Source: Pseudomonadota bacterium (GTDB lineage Bacteria > Pseudomonadota > Gammaproteobacteria > Burkholderiales > Burkholderiaceae_C). From it: DNA of 6,144 nucleotides. Shown piece after piece: positions 6,005 through 6,144 of the stretch. The stretch is taken from the NCBI GenBank assembly GCA_023422975.1, contig JAFAGF010000230.1, positions 1 through 6,144 on the forward strand, written 5' to 3'. The first letter of the stretch is position 1, and every line of letters starts with the position of its first letter. The position numbers were made by a program, and so were the translations under genes. The notes beneath the pieces were generated by a model. It had not been told where the DNA came from, searched no databases, and worked only from the letters and a program-made list of their open reading frames with translations.

Positions 6005-6144
6005 TTACCGCCAAGGTAGCCCTTGCTTGCGCCAGCCACCCACATTGCCACGGTGGCCATTGGCGTCTACATCGCCCTCAAAACCTTCGAGGATGTTGTA
6101 GGCCTCCACACCCAGTTGCTGGGCCCGCGCGGCAGCAGCGACCG
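6005..6144 (-). CDS. Rhodanese-like domain protein, C-terminal end only
   Basis: The minus strand is open from the right edge to a TAA at 6005-6007, giving 45 codons. The translation includes AARAQQLGVEAYNILEGFEG and, near its end, DVDANGHRGNVGGWRKQGLP. An Ala-rich helix followed by an Ala-Tyr-Asn-(Ile/Val)-Leu-Glu-Gly-Phe-Glu-Gly turn and a closing Gly-Trp-Arg...Gly-Leu-Pro-Trp is the usual end of single-domain rhodanese-like (sulfurtransferase-type) proteins, where the sequence leads to a conserved glycine-rich strand. The catalytic Cys loop and the N-terminus lie outside the window, so enzymatic activity cannot be judged. It converges on galE and shares its terminator. The identification rests on memory of family C-termini. 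Confidence 0.72.
   Translation of the reverse strand, partial: VAAAARAQQLGVEAYNILEGFEGDVDANGHRGNVGGWRKQGLPWR

Overview
The window looks like chromosomal DNA from a betaproteobacterium, most likely Burkholderiales and perhaps Comamonadaceae. The reasons are a moderately GC-rich composition, a type III (CoaX) pantothenate kinase, a Kbp/YgaU-type BON-LysM protein, and a recurring AAAGCGC...GCGCTTT terminator style. This placement comes from protein recall and gene style, not from a database search. There is no sign of IS elements, phage, CRISPR, tRNA or rRNA.

Left part (1-3342, all minus strand): a complete dTDP-L-rhamnose pathway in the order rfbB-rfbD-rfbA-rfbC, with rfbC cut by the window edge. 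RfbA makes dTDP-glucose from glucose-1-phosphate and dTTP. RfbB dehydrates it to the 4-keto-6-deoxy sugar, RfbC epimerises C3 and C5, and RfbD reduces the product to dTDP-L-rhamnose. The genes are tightly packed: rfbB/rfbD and rfbA/rfbC each share a 4-base ATGA stop/start overlap, and rfbD and rfbA are separated by only 21 bases. That short gap carries a weak AT hairpin followed by a T7-G7 double homopolymer just before the rfbA start.

Middle part (3414-4850): coaX (minus strand, first step of coenzyme A synthesis) lies 71 bases upstream of rfbB. It is divergent from a BON-LysM protein gene (plus strand) across about 180 bases that hold candidate promoters and a small inverted repeat. The LysM gene ends in a strong intrinsic terminator.

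Right part (4934-6144): galE (UDP-glucose 4-epimerase, plus strand) sits between two intrinsic terminators. Its substrate-gating residue is Cys rather than the Tyr of E. coli GalE, which suggests it may also epimerise UDP-GlcNAc/UDP-GalNAc. The second terminator is bidirectional and is shared with a convergent gene whose last 45 codons, at the right edge, look like the end of a rhodanese-like protein.

Together, rfbBDAC and galE supply nucleotide sugars for a rhamnose- and galactose- or GalNAc-containing surface polysaccharide (inference). CoaX, the LysM protein and the rhodanese are housekeeping or stress genes. I found no convincing undescribed system. The items worth a second look are the homopolymer tract at the rfbA ribosome-binding site, the GalE gate residue, and the coaX-rfb linkage.
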